Source: Nitrospinaceae bacterium
Lineage (GTDB): Bacteria > Nitrospinota > Nitrospinia > Nitrospinales > VA-1
Length of the DNA: 64,000 bases
Direction of reading: 5' to 3'
Assembly (NCBI GenBank): GCA_029261655.1
Contig: JAJDAY010000031.1
Coordinates: 62,001 to 126,000 of the forward strand
Positions within the stretch are counted from its first letter, which is position 1; every line of letters begins with the position of its first letter. Below the pieces are notes generated by a model. It ran no database searches and was not told the DNA's origin. It worked only from the letters and a program-made list of their open reading frames with translations. Made by a program: the position numbers and the translations under genes. This document shows positions 10,399-18,929 of this stretch, piece after piece.

Positions 10399-11604
10399 TT
10401 ATTTGTTTTTAACAGAGTAACAGGCTGGCAATATTTTTCCGGGGGGGATCATCGTTCCAGGTTCAATGGTGTTGCCCGCCCCTATCACCACATTGTCGCC
10501 AACAAAAGCTCCCAGTTTGGAACTCCCGGTGTCAATGGATGTTTTGCCGCTTTTCACTTTGACAGGCTTCCAGTCAATGGCCCGGTTGACGGTCATGACC
10601 CCCGCGCCCACATCGACTTTTTCGCCCAACACGCTGTCGCCGATAAAAGACAATCGTCCGATATGGGTATTGTCCAGCACGACACAGTTTTTCAGTTCGA
10701 CGCCATAACCCACACCGCACTCCTGCCCCAGGGATGTGTAGCTCCGTATGAGGGCGTTGTTGCCGATGTAGCTTCCCCTGCCAATGGAGCAGGGACCCTC
10801 CAGAATGGCTCCGGCTTTGACCACCACATCGTCTTCAATTCTCACGGTTCCCTGAATCGTCACATTGGATTCCAACACCGCGGTTTTGGCGATGGAGGAA
10901 TTTTCCCAGGAATCCATCAGGATTTTATTGGCCTGTAAAATTTCCCAGGGGTAAACAATATCCAGCCATTCATCTTCCCACATCGACGCCATCAAACCTT
11001 CATTTTTCACCAGTTCCTTCAGGGCTTTTTCCATGGAACCCCCGTTCGATTCCAGCGTCTTGAAAATGGATTCCGGGAGGATAAAAACACCTGAGAGGAC
11101 ATAGTTTCCAAGATCGTTGCTCTTGGGTTTTTCGATGAGCTTGGTGATTTTCATATGCGCGTTCAGGAAAACGTTGCCAAAATCCTGATTCGTCGGAGGC
11201 AGGCAAATCGATGCCACCGGGCATTTGAAGGAATGAAACGATTGCTGAATTTTGCTGAAAATATTCGTGGCCGTAACCGTATCTCCGTATATCAGGAGAA
11301 AGTATTCACCCGGAGAGATTTTGCCTTTCACCTTCAGGATCGCGTCGCCGATCCCCTTGCCTTTTCCCTGTTCGACATAATGAAGGTTCAACCCGTTATT
11401 GAGGTGCTCGCCGATTCGCTGGATCAACTTTTCTTTCTGATGCTCGATGACCACAAAAATGTCGTTGACGCCGGATTTTTTTAAAAGGTCGATGGAGTTA
11501 TCAAACAGAGTCCTGCCACCAAGACGCAACATGGGAATGGGCCGGGTCGTGGAAAATGGAGCCAGTTTGGAAGCTTTGCCTCCGGCGAGAATAACCGCTT
11601 TCAT
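10399..11604 (-). CDS. GlmU-like nucleotidyltransferase/left-handed beta-helix protein with altered active sites
   Basis: Residues 1-235 are a nucleotidyltransferase fold and 236-401 a left-handed beta helix of hexapeptide repeats, the layout of archaeal bifunctional sugar-1-phosphate nucleotidylyltransferase/acetyltransferases. Key residues differ. The G-x-G-T-R signature reads GGKASKL (8-14), so K13 stands where Arg is expected, and I23 stands where the substrate-binding Lys should be. In the helix, the segment matching GlmU G-H-L-T-Y reads G-R317-L-S-F320, so the catalytic His and nearby Tyr are lost, while N340 is kept. An AGGA site precedes the ATG. It lies between the stand-alone GlmU uridyltransferase and glmS. 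Whether it acetylates GlcN-1-P, uses another substrate, or is regulatory cannot be told. Confidence 0.8.
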   Translation of the reverse strand: MKAVILAGGKASKLAPFSTTRPIPMLRLGGRTLFDNSIDLLKKSGVNDIFVVIEHQKEKLIQRIGEHLNNGLNLHYVEQGKGKGIGDAILKVKGKISPGEYFLLIYGDTVTATNIFSKIQQSFHSFKCPVASICLPPTNQDFGNVFLNAHMKITKLIEKPKSNDLGNYVLSGVFILPESIFKTLESNGGSMEKALKELVKNEGLMASMWEDEWLDIVYPWEILQANKILMDSWENSSIAKTAVLESNVTIQGTVRIEDDVVVKAGAILEGPCSIGRGSYIGNNALIRSYTSLGQECGVGYGVELKNCVVLDNTHIGRLSFIGDSVLGEKVDVGAGVMTVNRAIDWKPVKVKSGKTSIDTGSSKLGAFVGDNVVIGAGNTIEPGTMIPPGKILPACYSVKNK

Positions 11605-11655
11605 AGGTAATTTTCCTGAATTTCAAGGTGGTCTAAAATTGAGTCCACAAAATTT

Positions 11656-12399
11656 TCAACGGCTCAACAGTCGCTCCGCTTTGTTCAGATCATCGGGAGA
11701 ATTGATTCCAATAATTTCGTCGGAATCGTCCGTTTGCACCGACTGAACAGAACACTTGTTCTCGACAAAATATTTAATGGTATCTGTTAAATAATATTCG
11801 TTTTGCGAGTTGCCCCGATCAATAGCGCCCAATGCCTTATAAAACAATATCTTATCAAAACAGTATACACCAGAATTATATTCATCGACCATTTTCTCCT
11901 GCTTCGTCGCGTCCTTATTTTCCACGATACGGGTGATCGACCCATCGCCGGCACGAAGAATTCGGCCAAAATCCTTGATTTCTCCCTTGTTATCTTTCAA
12001 GGTCAACAACGTGCAAACGGCTCCGGTGTCCCGATGTTTTTTTATCAGATTTTCCAACGTGGCAACACGGATCAAAGGCATGTCTCCACACAATACCAGA
12101 ATATCGCCTTCAAAGTCCTTGAAACAGGACTCGGTCTGCTGGGCGGCATGGCCGGTTCCCAGTTGCTCCTTTTGCTCGATAAACTCCAGTTTTGGATCGG
12201 GGAAAGCGGATTTGACTTGATCGGCTTGAAACCCGACCACCACCCCCACCCGGTCGGCATCCAGCTTTTCGACGGTATCCAGGACATAGCGCAAAAGCGC
12301 CTTCCCGGACAGGGGTTGTAATACTTTAGCCAGGGGAGACTTCATCCGGGTGCCTTTTCCGGCGGCCAGAATGATGACGGCTAGACTTTTTTGGGGCAT
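11656..12399 (-). CDS. glmU: stand-alone GlmU-type UDP-GlcNAc pyrophosphorylase domain
   Basis: Corresponds to only the N-terminal uridyltransferase half of GlmU, which joins UTP and GlcNAc-1-phosphate. The signature LAAGKGTRM is complete with R18, and K25 falls at the position of the catalytic Lys of E. coli GlmU. GTGHAAQ (81-87) and the metal-binding LCGDMPL (D106) are also present. The acetyltransferase beta helix of full-length GlmU (about 456 aa) is absent: the protein stops at 247 aa with a proper stop codon, and the next gene is a separate reading frame with its own nucleotidyltransferase domain. Its start overlaps the fis-like gene by 19 bases, so the two are cotranscribed. Confidence 0.88.
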   Translation of the reverse strand: MPQKSLAVIILAAGKGTRMKSPLAKVLQPLSGKALLRYVLDTVEKLDADRVGVVVGFQADQVKSAFPDPKLEFIEQKEQLGTGHAAQQTESCFKDFEGDILVLCGDMPLIRVATLENLIKKHRDTGAVCTLLTLKDNKGEIKDFGRILRAGDGSITRIVENKDATKQEKMVDEYNSGVYCFDKILFYKALGAIDRGNSQNEYYLTDTIKYFVENKCSVQSVQTDDSDEIIGINSPDDLNKAERLLSR

Positions 12400-12647
12400 T
12401 GAATTTTAAATTCTTTGATCTTCTTGCGCAGGGTGTTGCGATTGATTCCCAGAATATTGGCGGCATGGGTCTGGTTACCATTGGTCTCTTTAATCACGAT
12501 GTCCAGCAAAGGTTTTTCAACTCCTCCGATGATGAGGCCGTATAAATCACCATCGTGATCTTTACGCATGTGCTTGACATAATCTTTAACGGTAAGATCG
12601 AGCCAGTTTTCCAAAAAGGACCTTGTCTTTTTACTAACGTTTTGCAT
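12381..12647 (-). CDS. fis: Fis-family DNA-binding protein
   Basis: 88-residue protein whose C-terminal half (about 36-80) closely follows Fis: VEKPLLDIV, then NGNQTHAANILGINRNTLRKK, the helix-turn-helix. E. coli Fis is 98 aa, so length fits. The N-terminal 35 residues are less conserved. Fis proteins bend DNA and act as global regulators; the same C-terminal domain ends NtrC-type activators, but no AAA+ domain is present here. It is the first gene of the amino-sugar operon, 82 bases after a good promoter. It is not next to dusB, its partner in Gammaproteobacteria. The regulatory role is inferred from the family. Confidence 0.85.
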   Translation of the reverse strand: MQNVSKKTRSFLENWLDLTVKDYVKHMRKDHDGDLYGLIIGGVEKPLLDIVIKETNGNQTHAANILGINRNTLRKKIKEFKIQCPKKV

Positions 12648-12735
12648 GAATTTAAAGGTGAGGGAATTGAGAATTACCCAACATCAGGGTAGACATAAAT
12701 GAAGTCTCTGCAAATTCAGTTTTTTCGTGGAACGG

Positions 12736-12764
12736 ATACTAGCAAACCCCGTGAACTCGGTCAA
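12736..12764 (-). promoter_or_regulatory. candidate sigma70 promoter of fis-glmU-glmS operon
   Basis: On the minus strand TTGACC (12759-12764), a 17-base spacer and TAGTAT (12736-12741), with a start near 12729. This is one of the best promoter matches in the window and fits the four-gene minus-strand operon below it. Confidence 0.6.
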
Positions 12765-12900
12765 GGGTTTTACTTTAAAGAAAATAACGGCTTGTTGTTT
12801 CAATAATTTCTTGCCCCGGAAGATTCAGGTTGATTCTGGAGAATTACTTGTTTTAAGATGAAAATTCGTTTTTTCCATAATTTTTCTAACGGACAATCCA

Positions 12901-14241
12901 TTGCAGTCACCGGTCAAAAAAGTCGCTTTTGCCACCCTGGGATGCCGTACCAATCAACACGATACCGCGGAAATGCAAGTCCTCATGCAACAAGAGGGAT
13001 TTGCCATCGTCGATGCCAGGGACGCGGCGGATGTTTACGTCATCAACACCTGCTCGGTGACCCAACGCAGCGATTACAGTTCACGCCTTGCGGTTAAAAA
13101 GTCCCTCGCGATCAACGACCAGGCCCTGGTGGTTTTCACCGGCTGTTACGCGCAACTGGCCCCTGAGGAGGCGGTGGCGATCAACGGCCTCGACATCGTC
13201 CTGGGCAATGCGGACAAACTGGACATCGCCAATATCATCCAGCGCAAGCTAAACGGGAAATCATCGTGGCGTAAAGGGGATAAAGCTGAAATCTTCATGT
13301 CGGATATTCATCGCAAACGGGTGTTCCGCACCATCCCTGTCACGCAGTTTCAAGGCCGAACCAAAGCCTTCATCAAGGTACAAACCGGGTGCGAAGAAAA
13401 ATGCTCCTTTTGCACCGTGGTCCGGGCGCGGGGGAAATCGATCAGCGATGAACGGGAAAATATTCTCAACAATGTCAAAGAAGCCATCGAGTCGGGATAC
13501 AAAGAAATCACCCTCACCGGCATCAACCTTGGAACCTACGGCATGGAGAAAGAAAAACCCGAAACCTTTTCTTCTCTGGTTCGGGAGATCGTCCAACTGC
13601 CGGGGGATTACCGTATCCGCCTGAGTTCCATCAATCCGATGGAAATCGACGACGACCTGCTGAAGCTCCTGGCCGACTGCGACCGGATCTGCCCTCACCT
13701 GCACATCCCCCTGCAAAGCGGGGACGACGCCATTCTCTCCAAAATGCGGCGCAATTATTCTTCCCGGCAATATGTAGACACCGTTCATCGTGCGCTGGAG
13801 AAAATCCCCCGGCTGGGTCTGGGGGCCGATGTCATCATCGGCTTTCCCGGTGAAACAGACGAAGGTTTTGAAAACACCCGCAAGCTCATAGAGAGTCTTC
13901 CGTTCACCTACTTGCATTCATTCGCCTACTCCCCCCGCAAAGGGACGGAGGCTTTCGGTTTTAAAAGCAGTCTCGCCAAAACTGTCAAAAAAGCGAGAAA
14001 CAAAATTCTGACCGACCTTGCGCAAGATAAATCCCTGCAATTCCGCCGTCAGTTATTGGGCGAGACCGTCACCGTTCTTTTTGAGAATCAGCGCGACCCG
14101 GCAACCGGATATCTCAAAGGCCACAGCGAACATTATGTTCCCGTCATCGCCGAAGGCGGTGACCGCCTGATGAACCAACTGGTTCCGGTAAAAATCGAAG
14201 CGATTTCGGATCAACAGGTTTCGGGATGCGTGCGGTTATAA
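12901..14241 (+). CDS. mtaB: tRNA N6-threonylcarbamoyladenosine methylthiotransferase
   Basis: Radical-SAM enzyme that adds a methylthio group to t6A at position 37 of tRNAs reading ANN codons. The N-terminal methylthiotransferase domain has its three cluster cysteines C15, C51 and C82. The radical-SAM motif C164-x3-C168-x2-C171 follows, then TGINLGTYG and a C-terminal TRAM domain. The GTY signature and ARGKS after the cluster favour MtaB over MiaB or RimO. The start is TTG with no strong ribosome site; no ATG lies before the conserved N-terminus and an upstream in-frame stop at 12859 leaves little choice. It overlaps the next gene by 16 bases. Confidence 0.92.
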   Translation: MQSPVKKVAFATLGCRTNQHDTAEMQVLMQQEGFAIVDARDAADVYVINTCSVTQRSDYSSRLAVKKSLAINDQALVVFTGCYAQLAPEEAVAINGLDIVLGNADKLDIANIIQRKLNGKSSWRKGDKAEIFMSDIHRKRVFRTIPVTQFQGRTKAFIKVQTGCEEKCSFCTVVRARGKSISDERENILNNVKEAIESGYKEITLTGINLGTYGMEKEKPETFSSLVREIVQLPGDYRIRLSSINPMEIDDDLLKLLADCDRICPHLHIPLQSGDDAILSKMRRNYSSRQYVDTVHRALEKIPRLGLGADVIIGFPGETDEGFENTRKLIESLPFTYLHSFAYSPRKGTEAFGFKSSLAKTVKKARNKILTDLAQDKSLQFRRQLLGETVTVLFENQRDPATGYLKGHSEHYVPVIAEGGDRLMNQLVPVKIEAISDQQVSGCVRL

Positions 14242-15002
14242 CCCTGACAACCGATTTCGGTTTGGCCGATCCCTTTGCCGGGGTCATGAAGGGAGTGATC
14301 TTAAACCTTGCCCCAAAGGCTCAGATCATCGACATCACCCACCAGATCGAACCCCAAAACATCCGGCAAGCGGCTCTGACACTGGAATCCGCGCATTCCT
14401 ATTTCCCCAAAAACACCGTTCACCTGGTTGTCGTGGACCCAGGGGTAGGCAGTGAGCGACGGCCCATCGCCGTCAAAACCAGAACAGCCACCTTCTTAGG
14501 CCCGGACAACGGAGTCCTGACCTCTGTGATGGCCCCCTCTTCCCGTGTCTATGAACTGACAAAGACAAAATATTTTCTGGAATCTCCCTCCTCCACATTC
14601 CACGGGCGCGACGTGTTCGCCCCCGCCGCCGCATGGGTCGCGGTTGGGACTCCACTATCCAGAATGGGACGAAAAATCGACGACCCGCACATTCTGAAAT
14701 TTCCCCAGCCGGCCGTTCATGAAAATACCATCACCGGGGAAATCATTTCTATCGACCGCTTCGGCAACCTGATCTCCAATATAACTTCGGAACTTTTGGA
14801 CCCATCGCAAACAGAACCCCTGACCCTGCTTATTGGCAGGCACCGCATTCGCGGTCTCAAGGCGCATTACTCCCAATTAAAACCTGGGGAGGTCGGTTGT
14901 CTGATAAACAGTTGGGGCAGGCTGGAAGTTTTTTGCCGGGAGGGCAACGCCAAAAACAAGCTGAAATGCCGTGTGGGAACTTCGCTAACGATCAAAAAAT
15001 AG
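14226..15002 (+). CDS. SAM hydroxide adenosyltransferase (DUF62 family)
   Basis: Member of the fluorinase/chlorinase superfamily that in most bacteria hydrolyses S-adenosylmethionine to adenosine and methionine. The family marks are present: LTTDFGLADPFAGVMKG at the N-terminus, DITHQI, VVVDPGVGSERRPI, LGPDNGVLT, FHGRDVFAPAAA, and the C-terminal barrel with IDRFGNLISNI. Length 258 aa is normal. The 23-residue loop typical of true fluorinases is not evident. The gene overlaps mtaB by 16 bases; the pairing puts a SAM-degrading enzyme next to a SAM-using tRNA enzyme, but a functional link is only a suggestion. Confidence 0.9.
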   Translation: MRAVITLTTDFGLADPFAGVMKGVILNLAPKAQIIDITHQIEPQNIRQAALTLESAHSYFPKNTVHLVVVDPGVGSERRPIAVKTRTATFLGPDNGVLTSVMAPSSRVYELTKTKYFLESPSSTFHGRDVFAPAAAWVAVGTPLSRMGRKIDDPHILKFPQPAVHENTITGEIISIDRFGNLISNITSELLDPSQTEPLTLLIGRHRIRGLKAHYSQLKPGEVGCLINSWGRLEVFCREGNAKNKLKCRVGTSLTIKK

Positions 15003-15096
15003 CGAGCGGGCTGGACAAATTCAAATTACCAACCTAAAGTAGATGATCACCGCCTGCCCCGGTTGTTCCTGTTAAAACTTTAAATTAGATAAAATC

Positions 15097-15555
15097 ATGG
15101 ACGGCATCAAACTCATCTGCCAGAACAAAAAGGCGCGGCACAATTATTTCATCGAAGACTCGGTGGAGGCCGGAATGGTCCTGAAGGGGACCGAGGTGAA
15201 ATCTCTGCGCGATGGCAAAGCCAATCTCGTGGACAGTTACGCCACCATCGAACGGGGAGAAGTCTGGCTCAATAACTTTCATATCAACCCCTATTCCCCC
15301 GCCAGTCAGTTCAGCCACCACCCCATGCGGAAACGAAAACTGCTTCTTAATAAACGTGAAATCGCCAAACTGATCGGCAAGACCCAGGAAAAAGGCTACA
15401 ACCTGATCCCCCTCAAAGTCTACTTCAAAGGCGGCAGAGCCAAAGTGGAACTCTCTCTTGGCAAAGCCAAGAAACTCCACGATAAACGCGAAACGATCAA
15501 AAAACGCGACGCCCACCGCGAAATCGACCAGGCCATGAAATCCCGTAGCCAATAG
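15097..15555 (+). CDS. smpB: SsrA-binding protein SmpB
   Basis: tmRNA partner for trans-translation on stalled ribosomes. Conserved OB-fold features are visible: NKKARHNYFIEDSVEAGMVL, GTEVKSLRDGKANLVDSY, the HHPMRKRKLLL loop, GYNLIPLKVYF and the basic C-terminal tail with KLHDKRETIKKRD. Length 152 aa is normal. It lies 94 bases after the DUF62 gene on the same strand. The tmRNA gene itself is not found in the 164 bases that follow. Confidence 0.97.
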   Translation: MDGIKLICQNKKARHNYFIEDSVEAGMVLKGTEVKSLRDGKANLVDSYATIERGEVWLNNFHINPYSPASQFSHHPMRKRKLLLNKREIAKLIGKTQEKGYNLIPLKVYFKGGRAKVELSLGKAKKLHDKRETIKKRDAHREIDQAMKSRSQ

Positions 15556-15649
15556 GCTGATTTCCCCAGGCTTTAGTTGACTCTTTGGCCCCTAAAAGCC
15601 GTTTTTTCATAGTATTTCCAGTGAAATCAATAAGATAGGGAAAATACCT

Positions 15650-15679
15650 TTGGGTTTTTTAGCTAAAATATTGTATTAT
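15650..15679 (+). promoter_or_regulatory. candidate promoter of the CBS-CheX gene
   Basis: TTGGGT (15650-15655), 18 bases, TATTAT (15674-15679), in an AT-rich gap after smpB. The -10 box is good, the -35 box weak. Confidence 0.3.
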
Positions 15680-15719
15680 TTATACATACTTAACTAATAA
15701 TTCTTATGGTGCGGAATTT

Positions 15720-16649
15720 ATGGATATGGCTGTAAATGAAAGAAGTGTAGAAAATATTGGAACTTACATGAAATCCCCCGTCCACAGGATTTCTCCGGAC
15801 TCTACGTTGCGGGAATTTTTAAAACTATTGAAAGAAAACGATATCAGCTCCCTGCTGGTGAGCGAAAATGATAAGAATCTTGGAATAGTCACTAAAAGGG
15901 ACTTCATTCGAAAAGCCATCAACCAGCGGATGGACCCTGAAACCACCCCGGTTTCTAAAATCATGACCGCCCCTGTACTCTCTTTAGAAAAATCCACCTC
16001 CGTTGACGATGCCAGAACTTTTATGATCAACAACAGAATCCGGCATCTCCCCGTGGTGGAAGAAAACCAGATCGTCGGCATGCTGTCTATAAAAGATACG
16101 ATGAGAAAAAGAGCCGATCAAAAAATAATTGACTCTTTTACAAAATCAACCTGCGAAGCGATCCAGAATTTCATGCTGGATGCATCTCCCCTCCCCCCTA
16201 CAGAATCAGAAGATCTTCCGGGAGAAATCAGCGCCGTCATCAAGCTCACGGATGAGGCAAAAAATGTTGAAATCATGATCATCCTGAACTTTTCCGAAGA
16301 AACCTCCCGAAATGTTTATCAGGGCTTATTTGGTGAAGACGCCAATAGCATGCAGGATATTTGCAATATAGTGACTGAAATTTCAAATATCATCGCCGGC
16401 AACGTTAAAGTTGAAATTTGTCATTTGGTTCAAGAGATACTGAGCTTGACTCATTCAGAAGTTACCAGCCGAAATGCCAGGGGAAACTTTCATTTTGACC
16501 TGGGACTGCCCACAACCATTATCGGAGATGGACACAGCGTGTCTGGAGCGGAAAAACTGAGCACCGCAAAAGTTTTCATCCCCTTTGAACATGAAGGGAC
16601 CCATAAGTTTTTATTGGGGCTGATTTTCCAAAAGAAAGAGGAATACTAG
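15720..16649 (+). CDS. CBS-pair protein with C-terminal CheX-like domain
   Basis: Two CBS motifs occupy about residues 14-135 (MKSPVHRISPDSTL, LGIVTKRDFIRKA, IMTAPVLSLEKS, VGMLSIKDTMRK); such pairs bind adenine nucleotides. From about 165 to the end the sequence resembles CheX/CheC phosphatases: E220-I-S-N223 followed by IIAGNVK is the family core with the catalytic Glu and Asn, and LGLPTTIIG fits the dimerisation strand. CheX removes phosphate from CheY-type receivers. No signal peptide or membrane segment is seen. No chemotaxis gene is nearby. The ATG lacks a clear ribosome site; another ATG lies two codons later. An energy-sensing phosphatase is an inference from the domains. Confidence 0.78.
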   Translation: MDMAVNERSVENIGTYMKSPVHRISPDSTLREFLKLLKENDISSLLVSENDKNLGIVTKRDFIRKAINQRMDPETTPVSKIMTAPVLSLEKSTSVDDARTFMINNRIRHLPVVEENQIVGMLSIKDTMRKRADQKIIDSFTKSTCEAIQNFMLDASPLPPTESEDLPGEISAVIKLTDEAKNVEIMIILNFSEETSRNVYQGLFGEDANSMQDICNIVTEISNIIAGNVKVEICHLVQEILSLTHSEVTSRNARGNFHFDLGLPTTIIGDGHSVSGAEKLSTAKVFIPFEHEGTHKFLLGLIFQKKEEY

Positions 16650-16699
16650 TCGCCGCAATAGACCTGAAGCCCGTCAAAATCCCTCCCGCAACCAGCGGA

Positions 16700-17614
16700 T
16701 TATTTCTTTGCGAGCACCAGCACCACTCCGGTCACGGCAATCACCGCACCGAGATATCCTCCCGTCCCGATGTTCTCTGGAACCAGCAGACCGCCGCTGA
16801 ATTGCGGCACGACGAGCATCGCCGACATAGTGATTAAAGGATTCAAAGTGATCACGGGGCTGATAACGGTTAAGGGAATATATTTCACAGCCTCAGCCAA
16901 CGCTCCGTAAGCAAGCAGGGTATTGATTCCTAACACCACCAGCAACACCCAGCCCTGCCATCCTAATCCTGAAAACTCAGGCCAGGTAACCGTGGACATC
17001 AGCGCCAGGGACGCCACTCCGTAAACCAGCAGGTTCAGCATTTGTGAGCTGTGGTCCCGACTGAGAATCTTCTGGAAGGAAATATAGACCACCCACACCA
17101 CAGCGGCCAATACGACATAAACGGTGGCAGAAGAATACAGTTCGATATTTTTCACGTTTCCCAGTTGATCCCGATAAAATAAAGTGAAACCCAGGGCCGC
17201 AATGACAAACCCCAAAAATTGTTGCCAGTTCACTTTTTCCCTAAATAAAACCACCCCCACAATGACAAGTATCACCGGCGCGAGTTGGATTAAAATAGCC
17301 GAGTTTGCGGGACTGCTGAGATTCACACTTTCGGTCATGCCAAAATAATTGACCGCAAGCGCCACCCCTGCCGCAACTCCAAGCATTGGAGGCTTTCTTA
17401 AAAATCGGGCAGGTTGCGAGCCTTTAATAGAAAGGATGAGGAATAGAACCACAAACGCGAAAAAGAACCGGAAACAGGCGATGGTTCCTGAGGAAAACTG
17501 GTTCAGTGCAATTTTCAGGATGATGGGCAAAAACCCCCACAACAGGGCCGTGACCATCACAAACAAAATACCCCGGAGATAATTCGTGTTTTGTTTTGGT
17601 TCCGGCAAATTCAA
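16700..17614 (-). CDS. EamA/DMT-family transporter
   Basis: Inner-membrane protein of about ten hydrophobic segments made of two EamA repeats (about 13-145 and 165-300), the drug/metabolite transporter layout. FREKVNWQQFLGFVIAALG in the first repeat is typical. Substrate cannot be predicted. The start is TTG with GAAGG 8 bases upstream. It sits about 100 bases after hisH on the same strand, and could be read with that operon. Confidence 0.87.
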   Translation of the reverse strand: MNLPEPKQNTNYLRGILFVMVTALLWGFLPIILKIALNQFSSGTIACFRFFFAFVVLFLILSIKGSQPARFLRKPPMLGVAAGVALAVNYFGMTESVNLSSPANSAILIQLAPVILVIVGVVLFREKVNWQQFLGFVIAALGFTLFYRDQLGNVKNIELYSSATVYVVLAAVVWVVYISFQKILSRDHSSQMLNLLVYGVASLALMSTVTWPEFSGLGWQGWVLLVVLGINTLLAYGALAEAVKYIPLTVISPVITLNPLITMSAMLVVPQFSGGLLVPENIGTGGYLGAVIAVTGVVLVLAKK

Positions 17615-17711
17615 TCAAACTACCTTCTAAAAGTATTCAAGGAGATAACAGGATACCCTAAGGCAAAGCAACCGCAAAGCCTGACCAAGCTCCTCATTTA
17701 ATGAGAATGCG

Positions 17712-18341
17712 CTACTGGAGTTCTGAAAAGTTTTTTAGCAGGGTCGAACCCAGCTTTTGGCTTTTTTCAGGATGGAATTGAAAGGCATAAATGTTTTCGT
17801 GATGAATGCTGGAGACGAACTCGATCCCGTATTCTGTGGTGGTGGCGATATCATCAGACCGTTCGGGAACCACAAAATAAGAATGGACAAAGTAAAAATA
17901 GGAATTATCGGGGATTGACTTAAAGAGTGGATTGTTTTTTTTCACTTGAACGGTATTCCATCCCATGTGGGGAATCTTGAGGGCCGAGCCTGAGACCGAA
18001 TCCGGAATTTTTCCTGCAAAACCCACCACGTCTCCGGGTAAAACCTCCAAACCGGGAACCTGGCCAAATTCCTGGCTCTGATGAAACAATAATTGCAAGC
18101 CCAGACAGATCCCCAAAAAAGGTTTGCCGCTTTGGATAGATTTATGCACCGCGTCCACCAGACCGAACTGGCAAAGGTTGGCCATGCAATCTTTGAAAGC
18201 CCCCACGCCAGGAAGAACAACGGACGAGGCAGATAAAATTTCAGCAGGTTTCCTCGTGACCACGGCGCGGGCGCCGACGGCCTCCAGAGCTTTTTGGACC
18301 GACCGAAGATTGCCCATGCCGTAATCAATAACGGCAATCAT
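17712..18341 (-). CDS. hisH: imidazole glycerol phosphate synthase, glutamine amidotransferase subunit
   Basis: Releases ammonia from glutamine for HisF in histidine synthesis. The class I amidotransferase triad is complete: C79 in GICLGLQLLF, H190 and E192 in FQFHPEKS. The N-terminus IDYGMGNLRSV is typical. Length 209 aa is usual. It lies directly after hisB, last of ispA-dxs-hisB-hisH. HisF and the other his genes are not in the window. Confidence 0.95.
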   Translation of the reverse strand: MIAVIDYGMGNLRSVQKALEAVGARAVVTRKPAEILSASSVVLPGVGAFKDCMANLCQFGLVDAVHKSIQSGKPFLGICLGLQLLFHQSQEFGQVPGLEVLPGDVVGFAGKIPDSVSGSALKIPHMGWNTVQVKKNNPLFKSIPDNSYFYFVHSYFVVPERSDDIATTTEYGIEFVSSIHHENIYAFQFHPEKSQKLGSTLLKNFSELQ

Positions 18342-18929
18342 TTACAACTTGCCTTTTGTGGAAGGAACCTCATTTGATCTGGAGTCGAGAGTGCAGGCCT
18401 GATCCAGAGCGCGGGCAAAAGACTTGAACATGGCTTCAATGATGTGGTGCAGATTGGTCCAGTATTCGGCGTTGAAGTGCAGGGTGATGCCGCTGTTGGC
18501 AGAAAAAGCCTGAAAAAACTCCGGCACCAGTTCGACGTCAAACTGACCGATTTTGGATTTTGGGAACTCCGCATTGAAAACAAAAAACGCACGTCCCGCG
18601 ATGTCGATCACGCAATGCGCCAGCGCTTCATTCAACGGCACAGACGCTTGAGCAAATCGGCGAATGCCTTTTTTATCGCCCATCGCCTTGCTGAACGCTT
18701 CTCCCAGGGCAATGCCCATGTCCTCCACCGTGTGGTGGAAATCGATTTCTATATCGCCTTTGGCCCGAATAACAATATCGAAATAACCATGGCGGGCCAG
18801 TTGGGAAAGCATGTGATCGAGAAACGGAATGGACGTCTGGATATCGTGTACACCCGTGCCGTCGATATTGAGTTCGACCTCAATTTCCGTTTCCCGGGTA
18901 ACGCGCCGTACTTTAGAAGTTCTAGCCAT
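18342..18929 (-). CDS. hisB: imidazoleglycerol-phosphate dehydratase
   Basis: Manganese enzyme that dehydrates imidazoleglycerol phosphate in histidine synthesis. The metal-binding motifs FLDHML, HGYFD, DFHHTVED and LHHIIEA are intact. At 195 aa it is the monofunctional form, without the phosphatase domain fused in E. coli HisB. The start overlaps the dxs end by 8 bases and the stop adjoins hisH. Confidence 0.96.
   Translation of the reverse strand: MARTSKVRRVTRETEIEVELNIDGTGVHDIQTSIPFLDHMLSQLARHGYFDIVIRAKGDIEIDFHHTVEDMGIALGEAFSKAMGDKKGIRRFAQASVPLNEALAHCVIDIAGRAFFVFNAEFPKSKIGQFDVELVPEFFQAFSANSGITLHFNAEYWTNLHHIIEAMFKSFARALDQACTLDSRSNEVPSTKGKL

Noticed and set aside
9985-10938. 317-codon plus-strand frame across glmS and the GlmU-like gene
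   Set aside because: Antisense to two well-supported genes and with no protein-like motifs.
15556-15719. tmRNA gene next to smpB
   Set aside because: The gap is too short for a tmRNA and has neither the tRNA-like ends nor a tag reading frame ending in ALAA.
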